Positions 1 to 8,988 of a DNA stretch of 64,000 nt are shown in pieces. Both the position numbers and the translations under genes were made by a program. Position 1 is the first letter of the stretch. Every line of letters begins with the position of its first letter. Origin of the DNA: Marinobacter lutaoensis (GTDB lineage: Bacteria > Pseudomonadota > Gammaproteobacteria > Pseudomonadales > Oleiphilaceae); NCBI RefSeq assembly GCF_001981305.1, contig NZ_MSCW01000005.1:248001-312000 (forward strand), in the 5' to 3' direction. Below the pieces are notes generated by a model that did not search any database, was not told where the DNA came from, and worked only from the letters and a program-made list of their open reading frames with translations.

Positions 1-1136
1 CCTCACCTGAAGGCGTCACCCTGCCCGTGCCTGGCGACTGGCTGGAGTCCCTGGCTCCGAGGGATGTCATCACCATGCTGGATGCCCGGGGGGCCAACCG
101 CAAGTGGTCGGTGGTGGCCAAGAATACAGAAGGCTGCTGGGCGGAAACGTTTAAAGCGTGTTACGTCGTGCCGGGCACGCCGCTGCGTCTTTCCAGAAAG
201 AAAGGGCGTCGCAGCCAATGCACCGTGGGTGCCTTCGCTCCCCATCCCGGCGTCATTCTTCTGCGCCAGGGTGACTGCATTCGGGTCACCGCCGATCCGA
301 AGCCCGGACAGCCCGCAAAAACACCCCCCCAGGGACGACGGCGGGAACCGGCCACCATCGCCTGTACCGAACCGAAGGTTGTTGGTCAGGTCAGGGCCGG
401 TGAAACCATCTGGTTTGACGATGGCAAGATCGGGGGGACCATCGAGGCCGTCGAGCCGGGGGCCTTTCTGGTCCGAATCACCCATGCCCGGCCGGGGGGC
501 GCCAAGTTGCGGGGCGGCAAGGGCATCAACCTGCCGGATACGGACCTGGTGCTGCCCTCACCCACGCCGGAAGACCTTGCGCAATTGCCTTTCATCGCCG
601 AGCATGCGGACGCGGTGGAGATGTCATTCGTCAATTCGGTGGCGGATGTTCGCCGGATGGAAGCGCACCTGCGGGCGCTGTCGGTGGAAAAGCCCGCGAT
701 CGTTCTGAAGATTGAGACCCGTCGTGGTTTTGAAAACCTGCCGGCCATGTTGTTGGAGGCCATGCGCTGGCCCTGCTGTGGCGTCATGATTGCTCGGGGG
801 GATCTCGCGGTGGAGTGCGGATTCGAGCGCTTGGCGGAGGTTCAAGAGGAGATTCTCTGGATCTGTGAAGCCGCCCATGTGCCGGTGATCTGGGCCACCC
901 AGGTTCTGGAAAATCTGGCCCAGAAAGGGCTTCCGTCCCGGGCGGAAATCACCGACGCCGCCATGGGGCACCGTGCCGAGTGTGTCATGCTGAATAAGGG
1001 GCCGCACGTCCTGGAGGCCGTGTCGACGCTCGACAATATTCTGACCCGCATGCAGTCGCATCAGACCAAAAAGCGGGCCATGCTCCGGGAACTCCGGCTG
1101 GCCCATGTTGGCGCGGTTCCGGAGCGAACGGGCTAG
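1..1136 (+). CDS. Pyruvate kinase-like protein (5' truncated by window edge)
   Basis: The reading frame is open to the first base, so the true start lies upstream; the GTG at 27 is only the first start codon inside the window. The visible part resembles the pyruvate kinase B domain and second half of the TIM barrel: a GETIWFDDGKI segment, then KGINLPDTDL, the catalytic-lysine region VLKIETRRGFENL (nt 703-740), VMIARGDLAVECG (nt 784-822) and an ATQVLENL segment (nt 895-918). In bona fide pyruvate kinases the last part reads close to ATQMLESM. The protein ends about 55 residues after this barrel region, so the C-terminal allosteric domain is absent. It may be a divergent pyruvate kinase or a relative with another substrate. 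Its stop codon shares CTAG with the convergent next gene. Confidence 0.8.
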   Translation, partial: SPEGVTLPVPGDWLESLAPRDVITMLDARGANRKWSVVAKNTEGCWAETFKACYVVPGTPLRLSRKKGRRSQCTVGAFAPHPGVILLRQGDCIRVTADPKPGQPAKTPPQGRRREPATIACTEPKVVGQVRAGETIWFDDGKIGGTIEAVEPGAFLVRITHARPGGAKLRGGKGINLPDTDLVLPSPTPEDLAQLPFIAEHADAVEMSFVNSVADVRRMEAHLRALSVEKPAIVLKIETRRGFENLPAMLLEAMRWPCCGVMIARGDLAVECGFERLAEVQEEILWICEAAHVPVIWATQVLENLAQKGLPSRAEITDAAMGHRAECVMLNKGPHVLEAVSTLDNILTRMQSHQTKKRAMLRELRLAHVGAVPERTG

Positions 1137-1717
1137 CTGGCCGAGGTTTCCGCGAGCTGTTCCAGCGTCTTGTAGTCACACGCTTGGCGCGCGAGGAAAC
1201 TGTCTTCGGAACTGACCAGAATGCTGTCGTCCCGCAGGAAACGCCGCCCCAGCAACACCGGATAGGCAAACTTGCCCCGGTCGGTCAGGGAAAACTGGGT
1301 TTCATGGCTGTGGCCGGCGATACAGAAGCGCATCTTGACCACGTGCCGTCGTTGCGAGGGCGCCCCCTTCCGCTTGATCAGCACGGTCCGGTAGACCGGC
1401 CGCTCGAACGTCAGCACCACATCCTCGTGCGCCACGGTACCTTCGCTGGGCTGATCCTCGTGGTCCCCAAGGGGCACCTGGAAGCGCACCCACTCCTGGC
1501 CGTCCCGAGTGAACGCCTCGATATTGACGGCGTGCAGCGATGAGGTCTTGGCACCGGTGTCCAGTCTGGCCTTGAGCCGGACGCCGGCTTCCTCCAGAAC
1601 CACCCATTCGACAAACCCGAGGACTTCCGCCTCTGGTGACGCGGACCCGGCCTGGGCCTGCCCAGCCGTTCCCAGAAGCCCTAGGGAAATGATCAAAAAA
1701 TAGTTAATAAACTGCAT
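1133..1717 (-). CDS. Retropepsin-like ATP-dependent zinc protease family protein (PF05618), exported
   Basis: The protein has 194 residues. A hydrophobic N-terminus ending in AQA (about residue 22) looks like a Sec signal peptide, so it probably acts in the periplasm. The core motif LDTGAKTSSLHA starts at residue 52 and is the aspartic-protease-like D-T-G of the PF05618 family, relatives of RimK-linked zinc proteases. YPVLLGRRFL near the C-terminus is the usual second conserved block. Proteolytic function is inferred from the fold; the substrate is unknown. It is the last gene of a leftward operon: its ATG overlaps the acpH stop (TGATG), suggesting translational coupling. Confidence 0.8.
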   Translation of the reverse strand: MQFINYFLIISLGLLGTAGQAQAGSASPEAEVLGFVEWVVLEEAGVRLKARLDTGAKTSSLHAVNIEAFTRDGQEWVRFQVPLGDHEDQPSEGTVAHEDVVLTFERPVYRTVLIKRKGAPSQRRHVVKMRFCIAGHSHETQFSLTDRGKFAYPVLLGRRFLRDDSILVSSEDSFLARQACDYKTLEQLAETSAS

Positions 1718-2289
1718 CAGAAATTTTCTGCACTCTTCTGTAAATCTGGAAAAAATTTAAGGAATCGATCTTCCAGCTCTTGCCGGTTCCGGAGAATTTC
1801 CTCAATGATCCCCTGAAAGCGGTTGGCAAAGCGGACGCGGCTGGCCACGCGGTCCAGGGCCTGGCCCACCTGCTCCAGATCCCGGTACGCTCTGAACCCG
1901 TCGTGGCACACTGTGCGCCGGGTCACCTCGACCATGCGGGGCGGCATCAGCGCTTCGTGCGCGCTCAGTTCACCGTAGAGTCGCAGGATGAACCGATCCG
2001 GGTCCTGATCACTGAAACGGTGCCAGTGACGCAGCAGGTAGTGATCGTAGAGCATGTCCAGGGCGACCCCGGCAAACCGGCGCCGCTCCCTGGAGAATAC
2101 GGCCTTGCTGGCAAGGACTTCCGGGTGCCGGTCGGTGAACCGGTCGACCGCGAAATGGTGTCGGACACCCCGGCGCACGTTCTCCGGCAACGCCTCCACC
2201 CGCACCCCCCGGACGAAATCGCCCAGGATGCTGCCCACGCGGGCTTCGGGCGAATCCGGAGCGAGAAACGCGTGGGCAAGGTGGTTCAT
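1717..2289 (-). CDS. acpH: Acyl carrier protein phosphodiesterase
   Basis: The protein has 190 residues and belongs to the AcpH/DUF479 family, which removes 4'-phosphopantetheine from holo-ACP in the cytoplasm. Family blocks in order are MNHLAHAFLA at the start, GSILGDFVRG near residue 20, HHFAVDRFTDRHP near residue 45 and DMLYDHYLLRHW near residue 78. These carry the His/Asp residues of the metal-dependent phosphohydrolase-like site. The length matches E. coli AcpH. It is coupled by one-base stop/start overlaps (TGATG) to the genes on both sides. Pairing with an outer-membrane protein and an exported protease is not explained by its known role. Confidence 0.87.
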   Translation of the reverse strand: MNHLAHAFLAPDSPEARVGSILGDFVRGVRVEALPENVRRGVRHHFAVDRFTDRHPEVLASKAVFSRERRRFAGVALDMLYDHYLLRHWHRFSDQDPDRFILRLYGELSAHEALMPPRMVEVTRRTVCHDGFRAYRDLEQVGQALDRVASRVRFANRFQGIIEEILRNRQELEDRFLKFFPDLQKSAENF

Positions 2290-2840
2290 CAGAAGTTGAC
2301 TTGCAGGCCGAGGCCAAGGCCATCCAGCGTCAGGCCGTCATCGTCGTAGTAGCGCATGTACTCAAGATTGCCGGAGAGGTTCTGCGCGAACTTCACATGG
2401 GCGCCGATGCCATAGGACAGGTCGGAATCATCATCCGACACCGATACCCCCCGGTACTTCGCTTCCGCTTCCACCCGGGTAAAGCCCACCACGGCGTAGG
2501 GAGTCACCGGGGACTCGTTGGCCAGATTGAGGGTCGCGTAGCCGCCGTAGAAGTTGTCGACAGACAGCTCCACGCCACGGACCTCGTCGTCGTCGACGCC
2601 AAAGCCGGCGCGCGCTTCGAAGCCCAGGAACGGCGTGGCCATAACGCCGACCTTGCCGGACAGGGTACCAAGGTCGGCGTCCAGACCGTCATCCTCCACA
2701 TCCAGGAAGGTGTAGTTCAGGCCGGCATACAGGCCGCCGACACCGGATTTGTACATGTCCTGGGCCTGGGCGGCGCCGGCAAGGCACAGACCGGTGGCCA
2801 GGGTCACCAGGGCAAGGGGCATTCTTCTTGTTGCGTTCAT
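2289..2840 (-). CDS. Small outer-membrane beta-barrel protein
   Basis: The chosen ATG at 2840 is preceded by AGGAG at good spacing; an upstream in-frame ATG at 2864 lacks a ribosome site. The 183-residue product starts with a clear signal peptide (MNATRR..., cleavage after AQA near residue 27). The mature part alternates polar and hydrophobic residues, includes GGLYAGLNYTFLDVE and ends in LGLGLQVNF with a C-terminal Phe, the usual signal for insertion by the BAM machinery. It resembles the 8-strand OMP_b-brl/OmpW-like fold. It is acidic, with Asp-rich loops (DVEDDGLDADLG, SVSDDDSD), which suits a salt-adapted host or cation binding. No specific function can be named. Confidence 0.75.
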   Translation of the reverse strand: MNATRRMPLALVTLATGLCLAGAAQAQDMYKSGVGGLYAGLNYTFLDVEDDGLDADLGTLSGKVGVMATPFLGFEARAGFGVDDDEVRGVELSVDNFYGGYATLNLANESPVTPYAVVGFTRVEAEAKYRGVSVSDDDSDLSYGIGAHVKFAQNLSGNLEYMRYYDDDGLTLDGLGLGLQVNF

Positions 2841-3043
2841 GTGGGTTCTCCTTCTGAAAAGCAACGTCTCGGTACGCTGACATTAAGTACCATTGCCCTG
2901 ACGCCGATGACCAGAGTCGGGATCCGGATTTGCACCGAATTTACCTCGATTTAATACCCGCTTAATCGTCCGGGCTGTCTTGCGGATGTCCTTACCCCTA
3001 GGTATTCTGACGCCTCTTTTGGATCAGCTGGCTAGAGCAGTCG

Positions 3044-4495
3044 TTGAGAAACCTTTACCCCGTTATCTTCATCGTCAGCGTCATGTTCATTCTGCTGAGC
3101 ATCTTCATGACGCTGCCGGTCCATTTGCTTGCCTTTTCGGGAGCGCCCAATGCTATGGCGTTCGCGAAGTCGGCCGCCATCGTGTGCGGGCTGGGCATTC
3201 TGGGCATCCTGTGTACCTATCGACAGCCCCGGGATCTCAAGCCCCGGTTCATGTTCGTGCTGACGGTCTCCAGCTGGCTGATCGTCGCCCTGCTCTCCGC
3301 CCTGCCGTTTTACCTGAGCAACCACGGCATTTCGATGACCGATGCCTTCTTCGAATCCACCTCCGGCATCACCACCACCGGCGCCACGGTATTCAGCGGC
3401 CTGGACCAGATGGATCCCGACCTGCTGCTGTGGCGCTCCATCCTGCAATGGATGGGAGGGATTGGCATCATCGGCATGTTCGTCGCGGTACTGCCGTTTC
3501 TGCGGGTGGGCGGCATGCGGCTGTTTTCCACCGAGTCGTCGGAGTGGACTGACAAAGCGCTGCCGCGGATGAAGACATTGAGCCGGAGCCTGCTGTTTGT
3601 CTACGTGGTGCTGACGGCGTTCGGGGTGTTGATCTACTGGCTCTCCGGCATGACCCTGTTCGATGCTTTCAATCATAGCCTGACCAGCATCTCGACCGGA
3701 GGCTTCTCGACCTCCGACCAGTCGATGGGCAAGTTCAACGACCTGATCCTGCTCGAGTCGACGTTGATCATGATCCTGGGCAGCCTGCCGTTCTTTCTGT
3801 ACGTGCGCGAGATTCACGGCCAGCATGGTGTGCTGTTCCGGGATCAGCAGGTACGCTTGTTCCTGGCCATCCTGTTCGTGGTGCCGGTGCTGATCACCCT
3901 GTATCGCTGGTGGGTATCGCCGATTCCGTTCAACCCGCTGCACAACTACGTGGCCACCCTGTTTAACGTGACGTCGGTGATCACCACCACCGGCTATGCC
4001 TCGGAAGATTATTCCACCTGGGGGCCGCTGGCGTTCGTGGTGTTCTTCTTCCTGATGTTCGTCGGGGGCTGCTCCGGCTCCACCGCCGGGGGCATGAAAA
4101 TCTTCCGCTTCCAGTTGTCGCTGATCATCCTTCGGGAACAGTTGATGCGACTCCTGCACCCCCGGGCGGTGTTGAGCCGGAATTTCAACGGTCGTGCCGT
4201 CAGTGACGAGATCATCTCGTCCATGATCGCCTACACCTTTATCTTCCTGCTCAGCCTGCTGCTGATTACCGTGGCCCTGGCGGCGATGGAGCTGGACTTC
4301 ATCACCGCCATCACCGGAGCGCTGACAGCGCTCACCAATGTGGGGCCCGGCCTGGGTGACATCATCGGCCCCGCCGACAACTTCGCGCCCCTGCCCGACG
4401 CCGCCAAATGGGTGCTGTCCATCGGTATGCTGATGGGGCGTCTCGAAGTGCTCAGCGTGGTGATCGTGCTGTCCCCGGCGTTCTGGCGCGGCTAA
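3044..4495 (+). CDS. trkH: Trk-type potassium uptake channel subunit TrkH/TrkI
   Basis: The inner-membrane protein has 483 residues and many transmembrane helices. The selectivity-filter loops of the TrkH/TrkG/KtrB superfamily are visible as four repeats: FESTSGITTTGATV (near residue 103), HSLTSISTGGFSTSDQ (near 215), FNVTSVITTTGYASED (near 310) and TALTNVGPGLGD (near 432). FVGGCSGSTAGGMKIFR is the typical segment before the fourth repeat. The C-terminus RLEVLSVVIVLSP is also conserved. It moves K+ inward with a TrkA subunit, which is not in this window. The start is TTG; the frame is closed by a stop at 3008 and no ATG precedes it. It converges on glgP five bases away. Confidence 0.9.
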   Translation: MRNLYPVIFIVSVMFILLSIFMTLPVHLLAFSGAPNAMAFAKSAAIVCGLGILGILCTYRQPRDLKPRFMFVLTVSSWLIVALLSALPFYLSNHGISMTDAFFESTSGITTTGATVFSGLDQMDPDLLLWRSILQWMGGIGIIGMFVAVLPFLRVGGMRLFSTESSEWTDKALPRMKTLSRSLLFVYVVLTAFGVLIYWLSGMTLFDAFNHSLTSISTGGFSTSDQSMGKFNDLILLESTLIMILGSLPFFLYVREIHGQHGVLFRDQQVRLFLAILFVVPVLITLYRWWVSPIPFNPLHNYVATLFNVTSVITTTGYASEDYSTWGPLAFVVFFFLMFVGGCSGSTAGGMKIFRFQLSLIILREQLMRLLHPRAVLSRNFNGRAVSDEIISSMIAYTFIFLLSLLLITVALAAMELDFITAITGALTALTNVGPGLGDIIGPADNFAPLPDAAKWVLSIGMLMGRLEVLSVVIVLSPAFWRG

Positions 4496-4500
4496 CGGGG

Positions 4501-7026
4501 CTAGCGCATCCAGATCACCGAGGCATCCTCCAGCGGCAGAGTCAGTCGGTTGTCGCCCACCACGATCCTTGGCGTGTAGTGTCCCTTGGGTCGCGCCGGT
4601 ACCCGGCACTGATAGACCCAGGTATGGCCGGACCCCGGCAGGGCTTCCTGAACGGCCATGGGCTGAACCAGCCGTGGCCCGAATTCCGAGGCCTCCGCCA
4701 CCAGCTCCACCCGGATCATGCGCTCATCCAACCCGTCCAGGTATACGTCCACCGTCACCTGTTGCTCTCCGTCCAGCGTCTGCACCTCCATTCCGGTAAA
4801 GCGGATCCGGGGCCAGTGCCCGGCGATTTGCCGGGACTGCTCAACCAGCGCCTGAGCCACCGCTGCCGTCCGCTGCCGTCCGTTTTCGCTCATTGGCAGA
4901 TAAAAGTCTTCGACATACTGCCGAACCATCCGGTTCGCGGAATAGGTTGCAGTGAGCGTGTTCATACTGGTGCGCACCCGGGCGAGCCAAGCCTCCGGCA
5001 GCCCGTCCGCGTTGACATCGTAAAACGCCGGAATGACCTCATTTTCCAGCAGCTCGAACAACTCCAGGGCATCGGAGGCGTCGTGGTCATTGGTATGACT
5101 CAGCTCCTCGAAGGTCGCGCCGGGGCGGATGGCCCAGCCCACTTCCGGACGCCAGGCCTCGGCCCACCAGCCGTCGAACTGTGAGACGTTGAGGCCGCCG
5201 TTCACCAACACTTTCATGCCGCTGGTGCCGCAGGCTTCCCAGGGATGCCTGGGCGTGTTCAGCCAGACATCGACGCCCTGCACCAGCTGATTGGCCACGC
5301 CCAGGTCGTAATCCTCGATGAACACCACCCGGCCCTCGACCTCCGGACGACGGGAAAACCGCTTCCAGCGCTGGATCAGCGCCTTACCGGTATGGTCGTG
5401 GGGGTGGGCCTTGCCCGCCAGGACGATCTGCACCGGCCGGTCCCGCTGGCTGAGCAGCCGCACCAAGCGAGCCTCGTCGCTCAACAGCAGGTCGGGACGT
5501 TTGTACTCGGTAAAGCGCCGGGCAAATCCCAGGGTCAGGGTCTCGCTGTCCAGCAGAAGGCCGCAGGCAGCCTGAGTATTGCCACCGGGATGGTGTGCAC
5601 AGTGCTGGCTGGCCAAGCGTTGGCGGAGGTAGTGGATCAGGCGCCTGCGCTGCGCCAGGCGCATGTGCCACAGTGTCTGGTCGGAAACCTCCGCCAAGGG
5701 CTCCAGGGTTTCCATAGGGCGGCACCAGCGATCCTGGCCGCAGGCGCCGGTCCACAGTTCATCCGACTCCGGTGAGTCCCAAGACGGCGTGTGAACGCCG
5801 TTGGTGACATATTCCACCGGTATGTCTTGCCTTGGCCAGCGGGGGAAAAACGGTTGAAAGATGGTCTGGGAAACCTGTTGGTGAATCCGGCTCACGGCAT
5901 TGACCCGGCCGCTCATGGCAAGGGCCAGACGGCCCATGTTGAGCAGTGGGTCGCCGGTAGCGTCCCGGTCGTCGTCGTGCACTCCCAGGGCCACCAGTTG
6001 CTCCACGGACAGGTCGCTCTGGGCCAGCCAGGGCGCCAGGTACAATTCCAGTTGACGCCTGGGAAAGCGGTCGAAGCCCGCGGCCACCGAGGTGTGGGTG
6101 GTGAACAGGTTGCTGACCCGGGTGGCCGAGCGGGCGGTCTCAAAATCCCGTTCGTTGTCCCGGCCCCAGGACAGCGCCCGCTCCACCAGGGCCAGCGCGC
6201 AGTGCCCCTCGTTGATGTGGCAGACGGCCGGGTCCCGCTTCAGTTTCCGTAACAGGCGCCAGCCACCGATCCCCAGCATCATTTCCTGCTGCAGGCGCTT
6301 TTCCGGGTCGCCGCTGTACAGTTCGCTGGTGATGCCCCGGTCACCGGGCTCGTTGCGGGGGTCGTTGCTGTCAAGCAGGAGCAGTTCGCAGCGGCCGACC
6401 TGGCCGATCCAGGCTCGCAGGCGCACATCGCGCCCTGGCAGCGGCACGGTGACACGCAGCCAGCCGTCATCTTCGTCCCGCAAGGGCGACAGCGGCAACA
6501 TGGTGGGATCGTTATAGGGATAGAACTCCAGCTGCTCACCGTCTGCGCTGATGGCTTGGCGGAAGTACCCCTGCTGGTACAGCAGGCCCACCGCCGTGAC
6601 CGGCACGCCCAGGTCGCTGGCGGCCTTGAGGTAGTCTCCGGCCAGCACGCCGAGCCCGCCGCTGTACAGCGGCAGCGATTCGCTCAGACCATACTCCATG
6701 CAGAAAAAGGCGACGCCCCGCTCCAGCTTGCCGGGGTGGGCTTCGGAGTACCAGGTTTCCGCACGGGTAAACGCCGCGTGGGCGGTCAGCTGGGCCTGAA
6801 GGCGTTGCAGAAAGTCCGGGTCGTGGCTCAGCATATCCAGACGTTCGCCGGAAACGCCGTTCAGAACCAGCCAGGCGTTGCGGGTACTGTTCCAGGTGTC
6901 TTCATCCAGGGCCTGCCACAGCCGGTCGCTGCCGTGATGCCAGCTCCAGCGAAGATCGAGAGCCAGGGTGAACAGCCCGCCAAGGGCCTCGGGGAGTCGT
7001 CTCGGCCGATAGGCGTATAGAGTCAT
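4501..7026 (-). CDS. glgP: Alpha-glucan phosphorylase (GT35), copy 1
   Basis: The 841-residue glycogen/maltodextrin phosphorylase releases glucose-1-phosphate from alpha-1,4-glucan ends using pyridoxal phosphate. Near residue 110 it has FFCMEYGLSESLPLYSGGLG, typical of the short bacterial alpha-glucan phosphorylase family rather than the E. coli GlgP/MalP type. The PLP-lysine block is EACGTSGMKVLVNGG near residue 600, with FDGWWAEAW following. HINEGHCAL and FARRFTEYKRPDLLL are further conserved blocks. It is the last gene of the leftward run glgC, GH57, malQ, pilZ, glgP, so it supplies the phosphorolytic branch of the same alpha-glucan pathway. A second homologue lies at 15531-18086. Confidence 0.92.
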   Translation of the reverse strand: MTLYAYRPRRLPEALGGLFTLALDLRWSWHHGSDRLWQALDEDTWNSTRNAWLVLNGVSGERLDMLSHDPDFLQRLQAQLTAHAAFTRAETWYSEAHPGKLERGVAFFCMEYGLSESLPLYSGGLGVLAGDYLKAASDLGVPVTAVGLLYQQGYFRQAISADGEQLEFYPYNDPTMLPLSPLRDEDDGWLRVTVPLPGRDVRLRAWIGQVGRCELLLLDSNDPRNEPGDRGITSELYSGDPEKRLQQEMMLGIGGWRLLRKLKRDPAVCHINEGHCALALVERALSWGRDNERDFETARSATRVSNLFTTHTSVAAGFDRFPRRQLELYLAPWLAQSDLSVEQLVALGVHDDDRDATGDPLLNMGRLALAMSGRVNAVSRIHQQVSQTIFQPFFPRWPRQDIPVEYVTNGVHTPSWDSPESDELWTGACGQDRWCRPMETLEPLAEVSDQTLWHMRLAQRRRLIHYLRQRLASQHCAHHPGGNTQAACGLLLDSETLTLGFARRFTEYKRPDLLLSDEARLVRLLSQRDRPVQIVLAGKAHPHDHTGKALIQRWKRFSRRPEVEGRVVFIEDYDLGVANQLVQGVDVWLNTPRHPWEACGTSGMKVLVNGGLNVSQFDGWWAEAWRPEVGWAIRPGATFEELSHTNDHDASDALELFELLENEVIPAFYDVNADGLPEAWLARVRTSMNTLTATYSANRMVRQYVEDFYLPMSENGRQRTAAVAQALVEQSRQIAGHWPRIRFTGMEVQTLDGEQQVTVDVYLDGLDERMIRVELVAEASEFGPRLVQPMAVQEALPGSGHTWVYQCRVPARPKGHYTPRIVVGDNRLTLPLEDASVIWMR

Positions 7027-7066
7027 AGATCCTCGTCTTCAGGTCACTGGCTTGGCTGGCTGTCCG

Positions 7067-7414
7067 TCAGGCCCGCCGTCGGAACGGTGGGTGAAACGAC
7101 GCGGCGGCACTCTGATCCTGCAGCCACTGCAACAGCCGTGAAATGTCCAGGGCATCCTGCTCGGTGGTGTCGAAATCGACACCGAGTCCATCGGCCGCTT
7201 TGCGGACGATGTGGGCCTTCAACCGGCCTGCCCTTCCCGGATAGCATAGTTCAAGCTCGATCGACTGGTTCAGCGCGACATCGTCGTAATCGGTGGCGAT
7301 GAAGGCACCGCGCCGCGAGGCGTTGATGATCTGCCCGCTGGCGACCGGCAGGCCGCGCTTGTACACGAGAATGGGAAGTTTGCCGAGAATGCGTGTGCTG
7401 AGCCGGTGTTCCAT
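7067..7414 (-). CDS. PilZ-domain protein inside the glycogen operon
   Basis: The start ATG at 7414 has a strong GGGAGG site; a longer in-frame start at 7498 has none and would overlap the malQ stop. The 115-residue product is essentially one PilZ domain. It contains the cyclic-di-GMP-binding R-x-x-x-R as RLSTR (residues 4-8) and N-x-S-x-x-G as NASRRG (residues 31-36), so ligand binding is expected. There is no membrane segment or second domain. It sits between malQ and glgP with short gaps and on the same strand, so it is probably co-transcribed with the glucan genes. A role in coupling c-di-GMP to storage-glucan turnover is inference. Confidence 0.83.
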   Translation of the reverse strand: MEHRLSTRILGKLPILVYKRGLPVASGQIINASRRGAFIATDYDDVALNQSIELELCYPGRAGRLKAHIVRKAADGLGVDFDTTEQDALDISRLLQWLQDQSAAASFHPPFRRRA

Positions 7415-7494
7415 ATCTGCCTCCCTGGACGCCAGGAACTTTTTGTTTGAACAGTTTTTATACAAAACGCCTGTTCCAACAGGCTTGACTGTGG

Positions 7495-8988
7495 TCAATT
7501 CTTGATCGGAAGTTTCGGCAATCGTTCCGTTTCGGCCACCAGTTTCCGGATGTTTTCCGCCAGTTCCGTCGTGCAGAGCGTCAGGTCCAGCTGCCAGATC
7601 CAGTTGCCGTTCACCGTGCCCGGCTTGTTGAAACGGGCTTCCGAGCCCAGCCCAAGAAAATCCTGGACCGGCACCACCGCGAGCCAGCTCACCGAGCGCA
7701 TGACCGTTGCGATGGCCGGCCAGGGCATGTTGTGGCCATCGGTGTTCAGGTACTGGTCAACGTAGTTCCGGGTCCGGTCATCCAGGCTCCGGTACCAGCC
7801 CAGGGTGGTGTCGTTGTCATGGGTGCCGGTATACACCAGGTCTTCCGGCTGGTGACGGTGCACCAAGTGTGGATTGTCCGGGTTGCCGTCAAAACCGAAC
7901 TGCAGCACGGTCATGCCCGGAAGCTGGAAGTCGTGGCGCAGCTGTTCCACCTCCGCGCTGATGACCCCGAGGTTTTCCGCTACCAGCGGCAGCTCGGGAA
8001 AACGCCGGAAACAGGCCTCGAGAAACTGCCGGCCGGGTCCGGGTACCCAGCGGCCGAACCGGGGCTGGGGCGTACTGGCGGGAATTTCCCAGTACGCTTC
8101 GAAACCCCGGAAGTGGTCAATGCGTATCAGGTCGAACAGATGGCGCTGGCTGTCCAGCCGATCCAGCCACCAGTCGTAGCCGGAAGCGGCCAGGCGCTCC
8201 CAGTCATACAGCGGATTGCCCCAGTGCTGGCCGTCCGGCGAGAAGTAGTCGGGCGGAACCCCGGCCACGGCGGTGGGCAGGCCATGGGCATCCAGCTTGA
8301 ACAGGTGGCGGTTGGCCCAGACATCGGCGCTGTCGTGGGCGACAAAGATGGGGATGTCGCCAAACAGCAGCACGCCCCGGGCACGGGCGTAGTCACGGAT
8401 GTCCCGCCACTGGTGGTGAAACAGGTACTGTTCAAAACAGATCGCCTCCAACAGGTCGCGGTTGGCCTCGGAGAAGGCTTTGAGAGCGGCCGGGTCCCGG
8501 TGCCGGTAGGGTTCCGGCCATTGCAGCCAGCTGCTGCCGGGGTGCCGCTCACGGAGCGCGGAAAACAGGACGAAGTCTTCCAGCCAGCGCCGGTGTGACC
8601 GGCAAAACCGGTCGTAGTCCTCGCGCCCGAGCCGGCCTTCACCCCGGGAGAACCGGGTCGCGGCCCGGCGCAGAAGCGGCTGGCGCCCCTGCTGCTCGAG
8701 CTCGTCCAGCTCCTCCGGGCGCAACAGGCCCAGGGTCGCCAGTTCGGACACATCAATAAAGGCCGGATTGCCGGCGTGCGCCGACAGTGACTGGTACGGC
8801 GACAAGTCCCGGTGCGTCGGGCCGACGGGCAGTGTCTGCCAGACACTCAGGCCGCTGTCGGCGATGAAATCCACGAACCGCCGGGCAGTGTCGCCCAAGG
8901 GGCCGAAGCGTCCGGCCAGGGCGGTCGGATGCAGCAGGACACCGGCTCTCCGGGTATGCCAAAGTCGCCTGGGGGAAAGACTGCTCAT
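7495..8988 (-). CDS. malQ: 4-alpha-glucanotransferase (amylomaltase, GH77)
   Basis: The 497-residue cytoplasmic enzyme transfers maltodextrin segments between alpha-1,4-glucans. The catalytic blocks of GH77 are present at the expected spacing: RIDHFRGFEAYW with the nucleophile Asp near residue 290, VAENLGVI with the acid/base Glu near 338, and TGTHDNDTT with the transition-state Asp near 390. SPYQSLSAHAGNP near residue 65 is a family signature. The length matches the short (Thermus-like) amylomaltases rather than the approximately 690-residue E. coli MalQ. The start ATG overlaps the GH57 stop (ATGA), indicating coupling. Confidence 0.93.
   Translation of the reverse strand: MSSLSPRRLWHTRRAGVLLHPTALAGRFGPLGDTARRFVDFIADSGLSVWQTLPVGPTHRDLSPYQSLSAHAGNPAFIDVSELATLGLLRPEELDELEQQGRQPLLRRAATRFSRGEGRLGREDYDRFCRSHRRWLEDFVLFSALRERHPGSSWLQWPEPYRHRDPAALKAFSEANRDLLEAICFEQYLFHHQWRDIRDYARARGVLLFGDIPIFVAHDSADVWANRHLFKLDAHGLPTAVAGVPPDYFSPDGQHWGNPLYDWERLAASGYDWWLDRLDSQRHLFDLIRIDHFRGFEAYWEIPASTPQPRFGRWVPGPGRQFLEACFRRFPELPLVAENLGVISAEVEQLRHDFQLPGMTVLQFGFDGNPDNPHLVHRHQPEDLVYTGTHDNDTTLGWYRSLDDRTRNYVDQYLNTDGHNMPWPAIATVMRSVSWLAVVPVQDFLGLGSEARFNKPGTVNGNWIWQLDLTLCTTELAENIRKLVAETERLPKLPIKN

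Noticed and set aside
3032-4609. A 525-codon open frame antisense to trkH, rich in Gln/His/Glu
   Set aside because: The composition is the typical mirror of a hydrophobic membrane protein gene; no start signal or known motif.
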